From: Streptomyces sp. VRA16 Mangrove soil
Lineage (GTDB): Bacteria > Actinomycetota > Actinomycetes > Streptomycetales > Streptomycetaceae
Reading direction: 5' to 3'
DNA length: 64,000 bases
Assembly (NCBI RefSeq): GCF_017377775.1
Contig: NZ_JAFVLN010000003.1
Coordinates: 581,510 to 645,509 of the forward strand
The position numbers were made by a program, and so were the translations under genes. Every line of letters starts with the position of its first letter. Position 1 is the stretch's first letter. The notes beneath the pieces are model-generated. The model ran no database searches, had not been told where the DNA came from, and saw only the letters and a program-made list of their open reading frames with translations. Positions 7,964 to 19,854 of the stretch are shown here, in pieces.

Positions 7964-9259
7964 TTATGGCTGGTAGGACAGTTGCGGAACGTCAAAGCAC
8001 GTGTCGTTCATGTCACCGTTCTGAGTGACCCAGCCCTGGCCGTCCGTCCACTTCGCGACCGACAGACAGGTCCTGCGGGTCCTCGGCGGTTCGGCGAGGG
8101 CGCGGTACGTCACGGGCAGCAGCAGCCCGTCGGCCGTATACGGAGTGCGCCGGCTCATGAAGCGGTCGACGCACGCGCGCGAGACGTTCGCCCGGCATGA
8201 GCGCGCGGCGTCCGTGAACCACAGCGCGGCGGCCCAGCCCTCCAGCTGCCACTGGGAGTGCGTGGGGAGCTTCTTCGTCGCCTCCCGGAAGGCGCGCACC
8301 GCCGGGTGGCCGGTGTCCTCGTAGTTGCGGCTCGCGCCGGTGGCCCACAGGGAGGCGCGGCAGTGCGGGGCGTCCTTGTAGTCGGCCGCCACGGCCGACG
8401 ACCAGTTCTGTACGTTCGTGACCTTCGCGGTGACGCGGGCGCCGACCTGGTCCATCGCCTTGCACAGTTGGGCGTTGCCGTGCGCGTCGACGGCGTCGAA
8501 GACGAGATCGGCGCCCTGGTCCTTCAGGTCGGCCGCGGCGGCACGGAAATTGGGCAGGGCGAAGTCGACCTGCTCGTTGATCACCTTGTAGCCCTCGGCC
8601 TTCAGGCCGCGGGTCACCAGCCGCGCGTAGGCGGCGGACGCGGCCTGGTTGTAGGAGACGACGGCGGCGGTGCGGGCGCCCTTCTCCTTCTTGAAGTAGC
8701 GGTAGACCTCGGTGCCGCCGTACAGCTTCCCGTCCCAGCCGGGGGTGCCGTTCCGGGGCGCGAGGCTGCCGTAGATCCCGTACAGATGCGGATACGTGTC
8801 GTAGGCGGCGCCGATCGGCTGGCCGCCGATGTCGGGCACGCGCGCGCGGGAGACCCGTTCCGCTCCCGCGTACACGAGGGAGGTGGTCGCCACCAGGGCG
8901 ACGACCTTCGCCTCGTCGACGAGCCTGTGCACGCACGTGTTGTTGCCGACGCCGCTGCCGCCGTCGTCGCACAGGTGCACCTCGATCTGCCGCCCCTGGA
9001 TGCCGCCCTTCGCGTTCAGGTTCCGGAAGTACGCCTGTGCGCCGTCGCGGGTGTCGGTGAAGGTGGCGCCGCCGACGGGGCTGGTGGCGCTGGTGATGAT
9101 GCCGACCCGGATCGGCCCGGCCGACGCCGCCGTCGGCGCGGCCGAGCGGTCCCCGAAGTCGCTCTCCGGCAGCCGCGAACCGCAGCCCGTGACCGCGAGC
9201 AGCGCCAGGCCGGCCAGCCCGGCGACGAGCCCGTCAGCAGCCCGGACCGGGCGACGCAT
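7964..9259 (-). CDS. LivK-like substrate-binding lipoprotein of an ABC importer
   Basis: Periplasmic-binding-protein type I of 431 residues. A lipoprotein signal ends in LLAVTGC with the lipidated Cys at 26. The mature part has the leucine-binding-protein pattern: VGIITSATSPVGGATF, then GAQAYFRNLNAKGGIQGRQIE, a central VALVATTSLVYAGAE, and QGADLVFDAVDAHGNAQLCK. Extra Cys residues (DDGGSGVGNNTC, APHC, SC/AC near 360) may form disulfides. It lies on the strand opposite the fused Liv permease/ATPase gene 1.2 kb away, and is the natural binding partner of that transporter. The ligand is probably an amino acid or a related small molecule. The 5' end overlaps the preceding lipoprotein gene by 26 bases. 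Confidence 0.88.
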   Translation of the reverse strand: MRRPVRAADGLVAGLAGLALLAVTGCGSRLPESDFGDRSAAPTAASAGPIRVGIITSATSPVGGATFTDTRDGAQAYFRNLNAKGGIQGRQIEVHLCDDGGSGVGNNTCVHRLVDEAKVVALVATTSLVYAGAERVSRARVPDIGGQPIGAAYDTYPHLYGIYGSLAPRNGTPGWDGKLYGGTEVYRYFKKEKGARTAAVVSYNQAASAAYARLVTRGLKAEGYKVINEQVDFALPNFRAAAADLKDQGADLVFDAVDAHGNAQLCKAMDQVGARVTAKVTNVQNWSSAVAADYKDAPHCRASLWATGASRNYEDTGHPAVRAFREATKKLPTHSQWQLEGWAAALWFTDAARSCRANVSRACVDRFMSRRTPYTADGLLLPVTYRALAEPPRTRRTCLSVAKWTDGQGWVTQNGDMNDTCFDVPQLSYQP

Positions 9260-9845
9260 TGCCGCTCAGCTGCACCAGCGCGCACAGGGTGGTGACGGAG
9301 ACCTTCCAGATGCCGTCCTGCTCCACCGAGGTGCCCGTGGCGTCGGGCAGCACCGTGGCGCCCTTGAGGGCCAGCGAGTACGTCACGTCGGCCTCGGTCG
9401 GCGAGGTGAAGGTGATCTTGGTGACCTCGGCCTGCACCTGTCCGCCGCGCTTGTCGCCGTTGAAGCTCTCCAGGACCTTGCTCATCTTCGCGCCGTCCTG
9501 GAGGACGTCCGCCTTCTCCTTGAGCGGCACGGCCGGGTCGAAGAACTTCTTCCAGTTGGACTTGATCTGCTTCTCGGCGGCCGCCCGGTCCGCGGGGGCG
9601 GTCGCGGTCGGCTGCTGCGAGGACGGCGACGGCCGCTGCGACGTCGGGGTCGGCGGGCTGCTGTCCGCTCCCCCGCTGTCGTCACCGCAGGCCGCGAGGG
9701 CCGGTCCGAGGACCAGGGCCGCGGCGAGGGCGAGCGGCGTGCCCCGACCGCGACGGCCCGCCGCTGTCCCGGTCCCGTACCTGCGCCTGCGCCTGTGCCC
9801 GTGCCTGGTCCCGCGCCTGTTCCCGAGCATCAACTGGCTCACCAC
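9234..9845 (-). CDS. Small lipoprotein with MTB12-like domain
   Basis: Lipoprotein of 203 residues. A long Arg-rich N-region precedes a hydrophobic stretch ending LGPALAAC (Cys53), then a Ser/Pro/Thr/Gln-rich linker. A C-terminal domain of about 110 residues (AAAEKQIKSNWKKFFDPAVP, then LQDGAKMSKVLESFNGD and GIWKVSVTTLCALVQL) matches the low-molecular-weight antigen MTB12/CFP-2-like fold. Its 3' end overlaps the start of the substrate-binding lipoprotein gene, so the two are one unit. The 52-residue leader is long, and an internal start may be used. Its role is unknown; co-expression suggests it accompanies the transporter at the outer membrane face. Confidence 0.75.
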   Translation of the reverse strand: MVSQLMLGNRRGTRHGHRRRRRYGTGTAAGRRGRGTPLALAAALVLGPALAACGDDSGGADSSPPTPTSQRPSPSSQQPTATAPADRAAAEKQIKSNWKKFFDPAVPLKEKADVLQDGAKMSKVLESFNGDKRGGQVQAEVTKITFTSPTEADVTYSLALKGATVLPDATGTSVEQDGIWKVSVTTLCALVQLSGNASPGPGC

Positions 9846-9982
9846 CGGACGTCGGTCCGGACCTCAACTGCGCCCGGAGCTTTCAGGGTTGGCCTCCAGA
9901 AGGCATAGTGCAAGCGATCGGTCGACAAAGCCATACGCGGCCGGGGACACGGCCGAGTCAGCGACGGCGTGGGGAGTCATCC

Positions 9983-10450
9983 ATGGGGACCGCCCGACCA
10001 CGGACAGGTACCGTGCACCCCGTCCTGTGGGCGGGCCTGACCGTGCTCGCCGCCGGAGCGGTGCTGTGCGTCGTCGGCTGGTACGGGATGTCGGGCGAGC
10101 GCTACGCCGAGCGCCAGCTCCCTTATCTCGCGTCGTGCACGGTGCCGGGTTCGGCCCTGATCATCGCGGGCGCGGTGCTGCTCACGTACGGCAGGAGCAC
10201 CCTGGCGAGCTCCCGGGTGGAGGAGCTGTACGAGCTGCTCGTCGCCCTGGAGCCCGCCGAACCAGCCGGGGCCGCGGCCCCGCTCGCCGCGAGCGGGGTA
10301 CTCCTCACGGTCCCCGGCGGCACACTGTGGCACCGCGCGGACTGTCCGCTCGTCGAGGGCAAGCCCGAGGCGGTGCCCGCGGACCCCACCTCGATCGCCG
10401 TCGGCGACCTCGGGCCCTGCCCCATCTGCGAGCCGCCGCACGGGAGTTGA
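9983..10450 (+). CDS. Two-TM membrane protein next to Liv transporter
   Basis: Protein of 155 residues with two hydrophobic segments (VLWAGLTVLAAGAVLCVVGW near 15-35 and a second near 55-75), an acidic helix (RVEELYELLVALEPAEP), and a C-terminal domain with His/Cys residues (LWHRADCPLVEG ... GPCPICEPP). The Cys set may bind a metal. ATG 9983 has GGGGAG six bases upstream. It ends 3 bases before the start of the fused Liv gene and is therefore in its operon. No characterised family recognised; it may be an accessory or stabiliser of the transporter. Confidence 0.75.
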   Translation: MGTARPRTGTVHPVLWAGLTVLAAGAVLCVVGWYGMSGERYAERQLPYLASCTVPGSALIIAGAVLLTYGRSTLASSRVEELYELLVALEPAEPAGAAAPLAASGVLLTVPGGTLWHRADCPLVEGKPEAVPADPTSIAVGDLGPCPICEPPHGS

Positions 10451-10453
10451 GGC

Positions 10454-13400
10454 GTGGCCTCGCTGACGTACGACCTCACGCTCGCCGGGCTCTCCGTGGG
10501 CGCCGCGGCCGCGCTCACCGGTATCGGGCTGATCGTCACGCACCGCACGACGGGCGTGCTGAACTTCGCGCACGGGGCGATCGCGATGGTCTGCGCCTAT
10601 CTGCTGCGGCAGCTGGCGGTCGGCTGGGGCTGGCCGCTGTGGGCGTCCGCGGCCCTGGTGCTGCTGGTGGTGGCACCCGCGATCGGACTCGCCCTGGAAC
10701 GCGGGGTGTTCAGGTCCCTGGCCACCTCCGGCAACGATCCGGCGCAAACGCTGGTGGCGTCGATCTGTGTCTTCGTCCTGCTGGTCGGGGCGGCGGCGCT
10801 GCTGTGGGGCACGGGCGCGCGCGAGGACGCGCCCGTGCTCGTCTCCGCCGATCCGTGGGGGCAGCTGGGGGTGGCGGGCGCGCTGGCGGTGGCGGTGTGG
10901 GCGGTGACCCGCTGGACGCGGTTCGGCGGTGAGCTGCGGGCCGTCGTCGACAACCGGCCGCTCGCGGTGCTCGGTGGCATCGACGCGGACCGGGTCGCGG
11001 CGGCGGGCTGGGCGTTCGGCGCGTTCACGGCGGGCCTGACCGGGGTGCTGCTGGCGCCGTACGTGCGGCTCGACCCGTACGGTCTTCCGCTGCTCGTCAT
11101 GGAGGTGATGGCGGTCGCGGTGGCGGCGCGCCTGCGGCTGCTCTCGGTGGCGGTCGTGACGGCGCTCGGCATCGGGGTCGCGCAGAGCCAGCTGACGCGG
11201 GTGCATCCGACGGGCTGGGCGCAGCCGCTGCTCCAGGCGGTCGGCGCGAACCTGTTCGTGGTGGCGCTGCTGGTGGCGGCGCTCGCGCTGCCCGCGATCG
11301 GCGGGCGGGCCGAGCTCCCGCGGGCGGTGACGCGCCGGGCACTGCCCGCGCCGCCGGGGGCGTGGCTGGTGGCGGCGGTGCTGCTTCTGCTGCCGCTGGG
11401 GTTCGCCGGGTCGGATCTGGAGACGTCGGTCAAGGTGCCGGCGCTCGCGGTGGTGCTGCTCTCGCTGGTGGTGGTGACGGGGCGGGCGGGTCAACTGGCG
11501 CTCGGGCAGGCCGCGTTCGCAGGATTCGGCGCGCTGTTCGCTTCCCTGCTTGCGATGGGCCGCTTCCCGGGCCTGCCCCAACTCCCGCCCGGGGATGCGC
11601 TGTTGGTTTCCGTCTTCCTGGTGGCCCCGCTGGGGCTGCTCACCGCCGTGCCCGCGATCGGGCGGCACGGACTCGCCCTGGCGCTGGCCACGTTCGCGGT
11701 GGGGGTGGGGGCGAGCCGGTTCGTCTTCGCCCAGCCGTACGCGGCGTCGGTGCCGGCCCCGGGACGGCCCGCGGGGTTCGGTTCCGACCGGGCGTACTAC
11801 GTCCTCGAACTCCTGTTGCTCGTCGTGGTGCTGGGGGTCGTGGCGCTGGTGCGCCGGGGGCGGGCCGGGCGGGCGCTCGCCGCGCTGCGGGACCACGAGG
11901 CGGGGGCGGCGGCCGCCGGGGTGCCGGTGCCCGCGCTGAAGGTGACGGCGTTCGTGGTCGGGGCCGGGATCGCGGCGCTCGGCGGGGCGCTGCTGGCCCT
12001 CGGGGTGCGCTCGTTCGACCCGGCGGCGTACGACCCGGTGCGCGGGTTGCTGTGGTTCGCGGTGATGGTGGTCCTCGGCGCCGACGCTCCGCTCGGGGCC
12101 GTGCTGGGAGCGGCGCTGCTCGTGGGGCTCGACTCGGGGACGCGGGGCGGGGTGGCCGCGGTGGTGGTCGGGGTGTCGGCGCTCCTGGTGGGACGGATCC
12201 CCCTACGCGCCCGACACCGCCGTCACCTCACGGCACAGGGAACCAGGGCGCGGGCCCGCCTGCCCCGGCCCGCGAGCGCCACGGGGCACGGCCGCCTCGC
12301 CCACCCCGCGGCCCCGGGCGGCAGAGGGCCCGAGGCGAGCTGGGGCGGCACCGGGTCGGCGGCGGAAGTGGGTGGCGTGCCCCAGGGGGCGGAGGCGGGC
12401 CAGGGGCCGCAGGCGGCCGGGGCCGATGGCGGATCGCCCGAGGCGGCGGCAGCGGGTGAAGGGGCGGGGGCGGTGCGGGTGGGCCGGGGGTCTGAGGCGT
12501 CGGGGGCGGGCGCCCCGTCCGAGCCGGTACGGGCGAATGGGGCGCCCGAGAGCACGGAGACGGGCGGGAGGCCCGAGACGGCGCGGGCGAATAGGGCGCC
12601 CGAGACCACGGGGACGAGCGGGATACCCGAGACGGCGCAGGCGAATAGGGCGCCCGAGACCACCGGGACGGACGGGAGGCCCGAGACGGCGCGGGCGAAT
12701 AGGGCGCCCGAGACCACGGGGACGGACGGGATACCCGAGACGGCGCAGGCCGGCGCATCGCCCGGGATCGCGAGGGCCGGGGACGCGAGGGCCGGGGACG
12801 CGTCGAAGACACCGGCGGGCGGGACGCCCGGGGCCGTGGGAACGAGTGGCGGGGCGGGGGAGGCGGCGGGGGCCGCGGAGGCCGCGAGGGCCACGAGGGC
12901 CACGAGGGCCACGGAAGCCGCGAAGACCGCGAGGGCGGCGGAGACCGCGAAGGCCACGGAGACCACGAGGGCCACGAAGGCGGCGGAGACCACGGAGACC
13001 GCGAAGGCCACGGAAGCCGCGAAGACCGCGAGGGCGGCGGAGGCCACGGAGACCGCGAAGCCCGCGAAGGCGAGTGGGTTGTTCGGTGGGGTGCGGAGAC
13101 GGTGGGCAGGGGGCGTTCGGGGGGTTCCTGTGTCGCGGGGGTGTGGGATCACGGTCGGGTTCGAGGAGCATCCCGTGCTGCGGGGGTGTGGGATCACGGT
13201 CGGGTTCGAGGGGCATCCCGTGCTGCGGGGTGTGGACATCACCGTGGCCGGTGGGCAGGTCACCGCGGTCGTCGGGCCCAACGGGGCCGGAAAGAGCACC
13301 CTGTTCCACTGTCTGGCCGGAACACTGCGGCCGAGTGCGGGGCAGGTGCTGTTCGGGAAGCGGGACATCACCCGGCTGCCCGCGCACGCCCGTACCCGGC

Positions 13401-13815
13401 TCGGCATCGCCCGCACCTTCCAGGAACTCGCGGTCTTCCCCTCGCTGACCGTCGCCGAGAACCTGCGCGTCGGCGCCGAGCAGGGCCGCGTACGCGATCC
13501 CGACGCGGCCCGGCGGATGCTGCGGCTCTTCGGGCTCCGCGGCGACCAGGGCACGGACGGCCTGCCCACCGGGACCCTGCGCCGCGTCGAACTGGGCCGC
13601 GCCCTCGCGGGCCGCCCGCACGTACTGCTGTTGGACGAACCGGCGGCGGGCCTCGACGAGGCCGAAGTGGCCGCGCTGGCAACACTGTTGAGAGCGCTGG
13701 CGGACGACGGCATGGCACTGCTCGTCGTGGAGCACGACCTGGACCTGGTGGCGTCGATCGCCGACACGGTCCATGAGCTCACGGCCCCTGCCCCGGCACC
13801 GGCCCCCGATGCGGG

Positions 13816-13819
<4 letters not shown>
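10454..13819 (+). CDS. Fused branched-chain amino acid ABC transporter: LivH-LivM-LivG
   Basis: One 1121-residue protein carries three parts normally made separately. Residues 1-285 are a LivH-type permease (GIGLIVTHRTTGVLNFAHGA). Residues 305-575 are a LivM-type permease (TGRAGQLALGQAAFAGFGAL, then RAGRALAALRDHEAGAAAAG). Residues about 576-890 are a low-complexity linker. Residues 895-1121 are a LivG-type ATPase with Walker A GPNGAGKST near 942, Q-loop FQEL, signature variant LPTGTLRRVELGRAL and Walker B LLLDEPAAGL. The frame is open throughout. The linker holds 18-residue repeats and an Ala/Thr/Glu/Lys stretch, and a 15-residue duplication precedes the ATPase. The membrane topology puts the linker in the cytoplasm. 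It pairs with the LivF-like gene downstream (GTGA overlap) and probably with the LivK-like lipoprotein. A sequencing error hiding separate genes is possible but not needed. Confidence 0.88.
12533..12748 (+). repeat. Four 54-bp tandem repeats in the Liv fusion linker
   Basis: Four in-frame units of 54 bases (12533, 12587, 12641, 12695) encode variants of ANRAPETTGTDGRPETAR (18 residues). Units alternate GRPETAR and GIPETAQ endings, suggesting a 108-base higher-order duplication. They lie in the unstructured linker between permease and ATPase. Confidence 0.9.
12885..13075 (+). repeat. Ala/Thr/Glu/Lys low-complexity tract
   Basis: About 190 bases of GCC/ACG/GAG/AAG-type codons encode a chain of Ala-Thr-Lys-Ala and Ala-Ala-Glu-Thr steps (for example RATRATEAAKTARAAETAKA). 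Internal near-repeats of 9-60 bases are evident. It would form an extended helix or coil between the permease and ATPase parts and is a likely site of replication slippage. Confidence 0.8.
13136..13225 (+). repeat. 45-bp in-frame tandem duplication before the ATPase
   Basis: Two adjacent 45-base units (13136-13180 and 13181-13225) differ at one base and encode RGCGITVGFEEHPVL and RGCGITVGFEGHPVL. They duplicate the first beta strand of the ATPase domain, just upstream of VDITVAGGQVTAVVGPN. The duplication keeps the frame. Confidence 0.92.
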
Positions 13820-15175
<1,356 letters not shown>

Positions 15176-15276
15176 CTAGGCAGCCCGCCCGGCCCACCTC
15201 TCCGTGCCGCGCCGCACCAGCCGCGGCCCCACCCGATCAGCAGCATCCGGCGGGCGGGACCGCGCGGCACCCCTGG

Positions 15277-16255
<979 letters not shown>

Positions 16256-17047
16256 GTGCCGCGCTTGCTCGACGTCAGTGACGACGTACGCGCCGAGATC
16301 GGCGACGAAGAGGCCGACCGGCTGCTCGCCGGGGACAGCACCCCGGGCAGTTACGACTGCACCTCCTGCCGCACCCCGGGCGACTCGGAGCAGGAGCGCA
16401 CGAGCACCGTCCTGTTCGTCGGCGACGAGACCGCCGTGCTCGCCTTCGCCCACGCCGGCTGCCTGCCCTCCCAGGTGGTGCAGGTCGCCGAGGACCAGCT
16501 GCAGGGCGCCGTCCGCTCCATCGCCGGCTCCGGCGGCGAGAGCGCCTCCGAGGCCCCCGACGCCGCCGCGGCCCAGGCCGTGCTCGGCGTGACCAGCGGA
16601 CTCGTCCTGATCGCGGGCGAGCTGCACCCCGCGCTCGTCGTCGAACCGACCGGCCCCATCTCCCGGCCCGGCGCCGAGTCCGGCGGCGACGACTTCCTGC
16701 CGCTCCTGATCGAGCAGGGCTACATGCCGGTGACCCAGCTGACCGAGGCGCCCCGCACCCTCGACGGCTGGTCGGTCCTGCTCGCCATGGGCCAGCTGCA
16801 CGCCGTGCTGCAGCCGGGCACCGGCGGCGCCCCGTCGCAGGTCGCCTGGTGGCAGGCGCACCAGCCGCTGCTCGTCACCGAGGGCTGGCGGGCCGCCGCC
16901 AACAAGACACACACCGTGCTGGTGTTCGCCGCCCCCGCCGGAGCGATCGGCCGCCAGCCCCGCGAGGACCTGCTGCGCGACGCCCTCGACAAGGCCGCGG
17001 CGAACGGCCGTCTGGTCGCCGCCGCGATGCCGCTGGCCGGTACCTGA
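16256..17047 (+). CDS. Conserved actinobacterial protein, function unknown
   Basis: Soluble acidic protein of 263 residues, no signal peptide or membrane segment. A CxxC motif (SYDCTSCRTPG) lies near residue 37 and a single Cys in AHAGCLPSQV near 67. The rest alternates hydrophobic strands (TVLFVGDETAVLAFA, SGLVLIAGELHPALVVE, WSVLLAMGQLHAVLQ) and looks like two copies of a similar alpha/beta unit. GTG 16256 is set by AGGAG 6 bases upstream. It is divergent from the Rpf genes. No family with known function recognised; the CxxC could bind metal or be redox active. Confidence 0.8.
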   Translation: MPRLLDVSDDVRAEIGDEEADRLLAGDSTPGSYDCTSCRTPGDSEQERTSTVLFVGDETAVLAFAHAGCLPSQVVQVAEDQLQGAVRSIAGSGGESASEAPDAAAAQAVLGVTSGLVLIAGELHPALVVEPTGPISRPGAESGGDDFLPLLIEQGYMPVTQLTEAPRTLDGWSVLLAMGQLHAVLQPGTGGAPSQVAWWQAHQPLLVTEGWRAAANKTHTVLVFAAPAGAIGRQPREDLLRDALDKAAANGRLVAAAMPLAGT

Positions 17048-17151
17048 TCCGACCCGCACCCGACGGCCCGGTCCCCCACGGAGCCCCTGACGCCACGCAA
17101 AAGCCGAGGCCAAGGGCGCATCCGTCGGGGAGCCGGGTCGTTGGCACATAC

Positions 17152-17529
17152 GTGCACCCATACGATCCCACCCTGTCCGGACGGCGTCAGCCGTACCCGA
17201 ACCCCATCCCCTCGATGCGCCCCGCGGAGGACCACTCGGGCAGCCACTCCGGCAGCCACTCGGCCACCCCGATCTACGACGCCCTGTACGCCGAGTACCG
17301 CAGGTCCTTCCGGGCCCTGCCCGGCGATCGCAGCGGCGAGGAGGACCTCGGCTTCACCGCCTTCGGCACGGGCCCCTACGGTGCACACCATCACTCCCCC
17401 CACACCTCGCACGTCTCCCACTTCCCGCAGCACGTTCCGCAGCCCCACTGGCAGACGGCACACCGTCAGCACAGCCACACCGGGCACTTCCCCGCCGCGC
17501 TGCCGCCGGGACCGCGACGCGAGCACTGA
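17152..17529 (+). CDS. Small His-rich hypothetical protein
   Basis: Protein of about 125 residues rich in His, Ser and Pro. The middle YDALYAEYRRSFRALPGDRS is a likely helix; the C-terminal half has many His (AHHHSPHTSHVSHF, HWQTAHRQHSHTGH) and could bind metal ions. The start is uncertain: GTG 17152 has GGGGAG rather far upstream, ATG 17215 gives a 104-residue form. It follows the previous gene by about 100 bases. It ends just before a strong hairpin terminator. No known family. Confidence 0.6.
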   Translation: MHPYDPTLSGRRQPYPNPIPSMRPAEDHSGSHSGSHSATPIYDALYAEYRRSFRALPGDRSGEEDLGFTAFGTGPYGAHHHSPHTSHVSHFPQHVPQPHWQTAHRQHSHTGHFPAALPPGPRREH

Positions 17530-17578
17530 GCCCCGGCCACGCAGCCGCGAGGCCACGTACGGGCAGGTGAACGAGGCA

Positions 17579-17620
17579 CAGCAGGGCCGGGACGTCGAGT
17601 TCGACGTCCCGGCCCTGCTG
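17579..17620. terminator. Bidirectional hairpin terminator
   Basis: Perfect 20-bp inverted repeat (17579-17598 and 17601-17620) between the His-rich gene and the convergent der gene. No T tract, typical for this group. Confidence 0.88.
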
Positions 17621-17657
17621 CCTGACAACCGCGCGACCGGCGATGCGCGGCCTGCGG

Positions 17658-19133
17658 TTACTTCTTCCTGCCGCGCTTCTCCCGCACCCGCACGGAGATG
17701 TGGATCGGCGTCCCCTCGAAGCCGAACTCCTCGCGCAGGCGGCGCTCCACGAAGCGGCGGTAGCCGGCCTCGATGAAGCCGGAGGCGAAGAGCACGAACC
17801 GCGGCGGCTTCGTGCCGGCCTGCGTACCGAAGAGGATGCGGGGCTGCTTGCCGCCGCGCACCGGGTGCGGGTGCGAGGCGACGAGCTCGCCGAGGAAGGC
17901 GTTCAGGCGGCCCGTCGGGACGCGCGTCTCCCAGCCCTCGAGGGCCGTCTCGATCGCGGGGACGAGCTTCTCCATGTGCCGGCCGGTGCGCGCCGACACG
18001 TTCACCCGCGGCGCCCACGCGATCTGCGCGAGCTCGGTCTCGATCTCGCGCTCCAGGTAGTAGCGGCGCTCCTCGTCGAGGGTGTCCCACTTGTTGAACG
18101 CGACGACGATCGCGCGGCCGGCCTCGACCGCCATCGTCACGATCCGCTGGTCCTGGATGGAGATGGACTCGGAGGAGTCGATCAGGATGACCGCGACCTC
18201 CGCCTTCTCGACGGCGGCGGCGGTGCGCAGCGAGGCGTAGTAGTCGGCGCCCTGCTGGAGGTGGACGCGCTTGCGGATGCCCGCCGTGTCGACGAACTTC
18301 CAGGTGACGCCGCCCAGCTCGATCAGCTCGTCGACCGGGTCGCGGGTGGTGCCCGCCAGCTCGTTGACGACGACGCGGTCCTCGTTGGCCACCTTGTTCA
18401 GGAGCGAGGACTTGCCGACGTTCGGACGGCCGATCAGGGCGATACGGCGCGGGCCGCCGACCCCGGCGGCGCCGAAGGTCTGCTGCGGCGCCTCGGGCAG
18501 CGCCTCCAGGACGGCGTCCAGCATGTCGCCGGTGCCGCGGCCGTGCAGCGAGGAGACCGGGTGCGGCTCGCCGATGCCGAGCGACCACAGGGCGGTGGCG
18601 TCGGCCTCGCCGGACGGGCCGTCGACCTTGTTGGCGCAGAGCACGACGGGCTTCTTGGCCTTGCGCAGCAGGCGCACGACGGCCTCGTCGGTGTCAGTGA
18701 CGCCGACCGTGGAGTCGACGACGAAGACCACGGCGTCGGCGGTCTCGATGGCGTACTCCGCCTGCGCGGCGACGGACGCGTCGATGCCGAGGACGTCCTG
18801 CTCCCAGCCGCCGGTGTCGACGACCTTGAAGCGGCGGCCCGCCCACTCGGCCTCGTAGGTGACGCGGTCGCGGGTGACGCCGGGCTTGTCCTCGACGACG
18901 GCCTCGCGGCGGCCGATGATGCGGTTCACGAGCGTCGACTTGCCGACGTTCGGGCGGCCGACGACGGCGAGCACGGGCAGCGGGCCGTGGCCCGCCTCCT
19001 CGATCGCGCCCTCGACGTCCTCGATGTCGAAGCCCTCTTCGGCGGCGAGCTCCATGAACTCCGCGTACTCCGCGTCGCCGAGCGCCCCGTGCTCGTGGTC
19101 CGGGGAGCCCTCGGGCTGGATCTGGTCGTTCAT
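17658..19133 (-). CDS. der: Ribosome biogenesis GTPase Der (EngA)
   Basis: Tandem-GTPase protein of 491 residues needed for late 50S ribosomal subunit assembly. The first G domain begins [20 protein letters not shown] near residue 59 with DTGG and NKVD boxes; the second begins [13 protein letters not shown] near 235 with DTAGIRKR and NKWD. The C-terminal KH-like domain ends in [10 protein letters not shown]. An acidic N-terminal extension of about 50 residues is usual in actinobacteria. It follows plsC and cmk on the same strand, an order shared with other actinobacteria (cmk-der). Cytoplasmic, ribosome associated. Confidence 0.97.
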   Translation of the reverse strand: MNDQIQPEGSPDHEHGALGDAEYAEFMELAAEEGFDIEDVEGAIEEAGHGPLPVLAVVGRPNVGKSTLVNRIIGRREAVVEDKPGVTRDRVTYEAEWAGRRFKVVDTGGWEQDVLGIDASVAAQAEYAIETADAVVFVVDSTVGVTDTDEAVVRLLRKAKKPVVLCANKVDGPSGEADATALWSLGIGEPHPVSSLHGRGTGDMLDAVLEALPEAPQQTFGAAGVGGPRRIALIGRPNVGKSSLLNKVANEDRVVVNELAGTTRDPVDELIELGGVTWKFVDTAGIRKRVHLQQGADYYASLRTAAAVEKAEVAVILIDSSESISIQDQRIVTMAVEAGRAIVVAFNKWDTLDEERRYYLEREIETELAQIAWAPRVNVSARTGRHMEKLVPAIETALEGWETRVPTGRLNAFLGELVASHPHPVRGGKQPRILFGTQAGTKPPRFVLFASGFIEAGYRRFVERRLREEFGFEGTPIHISVRVREKRGRKK

Positions 19134-19209
19134 GAAGTCCGTACCTCGTCGTTCATTCGTGGTGATCGGTGGAGCGCGGCGGACCGCGGTCCACTACTGA
19201 AAGTCTCGC

Positions 19210-19854
19210 TCAGCGCCCGGTCAGGCGCCTGGCGTTGTCCAGGTGGCCGCTGAGCCGCTCCTGGATGCGCACGGTCGCCTCGTCGAGGGCCTTGCGCGTA
19301 CGCCGTCCGCTGCCGTCGCCCGCGTCGAAGGGGTCGCCGAACACGACGTCGACCCGGCTCCTGAGCGGGGGCAGCCCCTTTATCAACCGTCCGCGGCGCT
19401 CCGTGCTTCCCAGCACGGCGACCGGCACGATCGGCGCGCCGGAGCGCACCGCGAAGTACGCGAGCCCGGCCCGCAGCGACGCGAAGTCGCCGTCGCCCCG
19501 GGTGCCCTCGGGGAAGATCCCGAGGACGCCGCCCTCGGTCAGCACGTCGAGGGCGCGGGTGATCGCCGTACGGTCGGCCGTCGTCCGGTCGACCTTGAGC
19601 TGCCCGATGCCTTCGAGGAAGGAGCCGAGCGGCCCGATGAACGCCTCCTGCTTGATCAGGAAGTGCGCCGGGCGCGGGGCGACGCCCATGACCATGGGCC
19701 CGTCGATGTTGTGGGAGTGGTTGACGGCGAGGATCACCGGGCCGCCGGCGGGCACCCGCCACGACCCGAGCACGCGCGGCTTCCAGAGCCCGTACATCAG
19801 GCCGACGCCGATGCGCCGGCCGACCTCGGCGCCCTTCACGGACGGAGCTGTCAC
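19210..19854 (-). CDS. PlsC-type 1-acylglycerol-3-phosphate acyltransferase
   Basis: Acyltransferase of 214 residues, probably making phosphatidic acid from lysophosphatidic acid at the membrane. The catalytic NHSHNIDGP (HX4D), the substrate block FPEGTRGDGDFASLRAGLAY and the VPVAVLGSTERRG motif are in place. GTG 19854 overlaps the cmk stop (GTGA) and is chosen over the upstream ATG 19893, which lies inside cmk. The cmk-plsC-der arrangement links nucleotide, lipid and ribosome genes in one transcript. There is no long membrane helix; it is likely peripheral. Confidence 0.88.
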   Translation of the reverse strand: MTAPSVKGAEVGRRIGVGLMYGLWKPRVLGSWRVPAGGPVILAVNHSHNIDGPMVMGVAPRPAHFLIKQEAFIGPLGSFLEGIGQLKVDRTTADRTAITRALDVLTEGGVLGIFPEGTRGDGDFASLRAGLAYFAVRSGAPIVPVAVLGSTERRGRLIKGLPPLRSRVDVVFGDPFDAGDGSGRRTRKALDEATVRIQERLSGHLDNARRLTGR

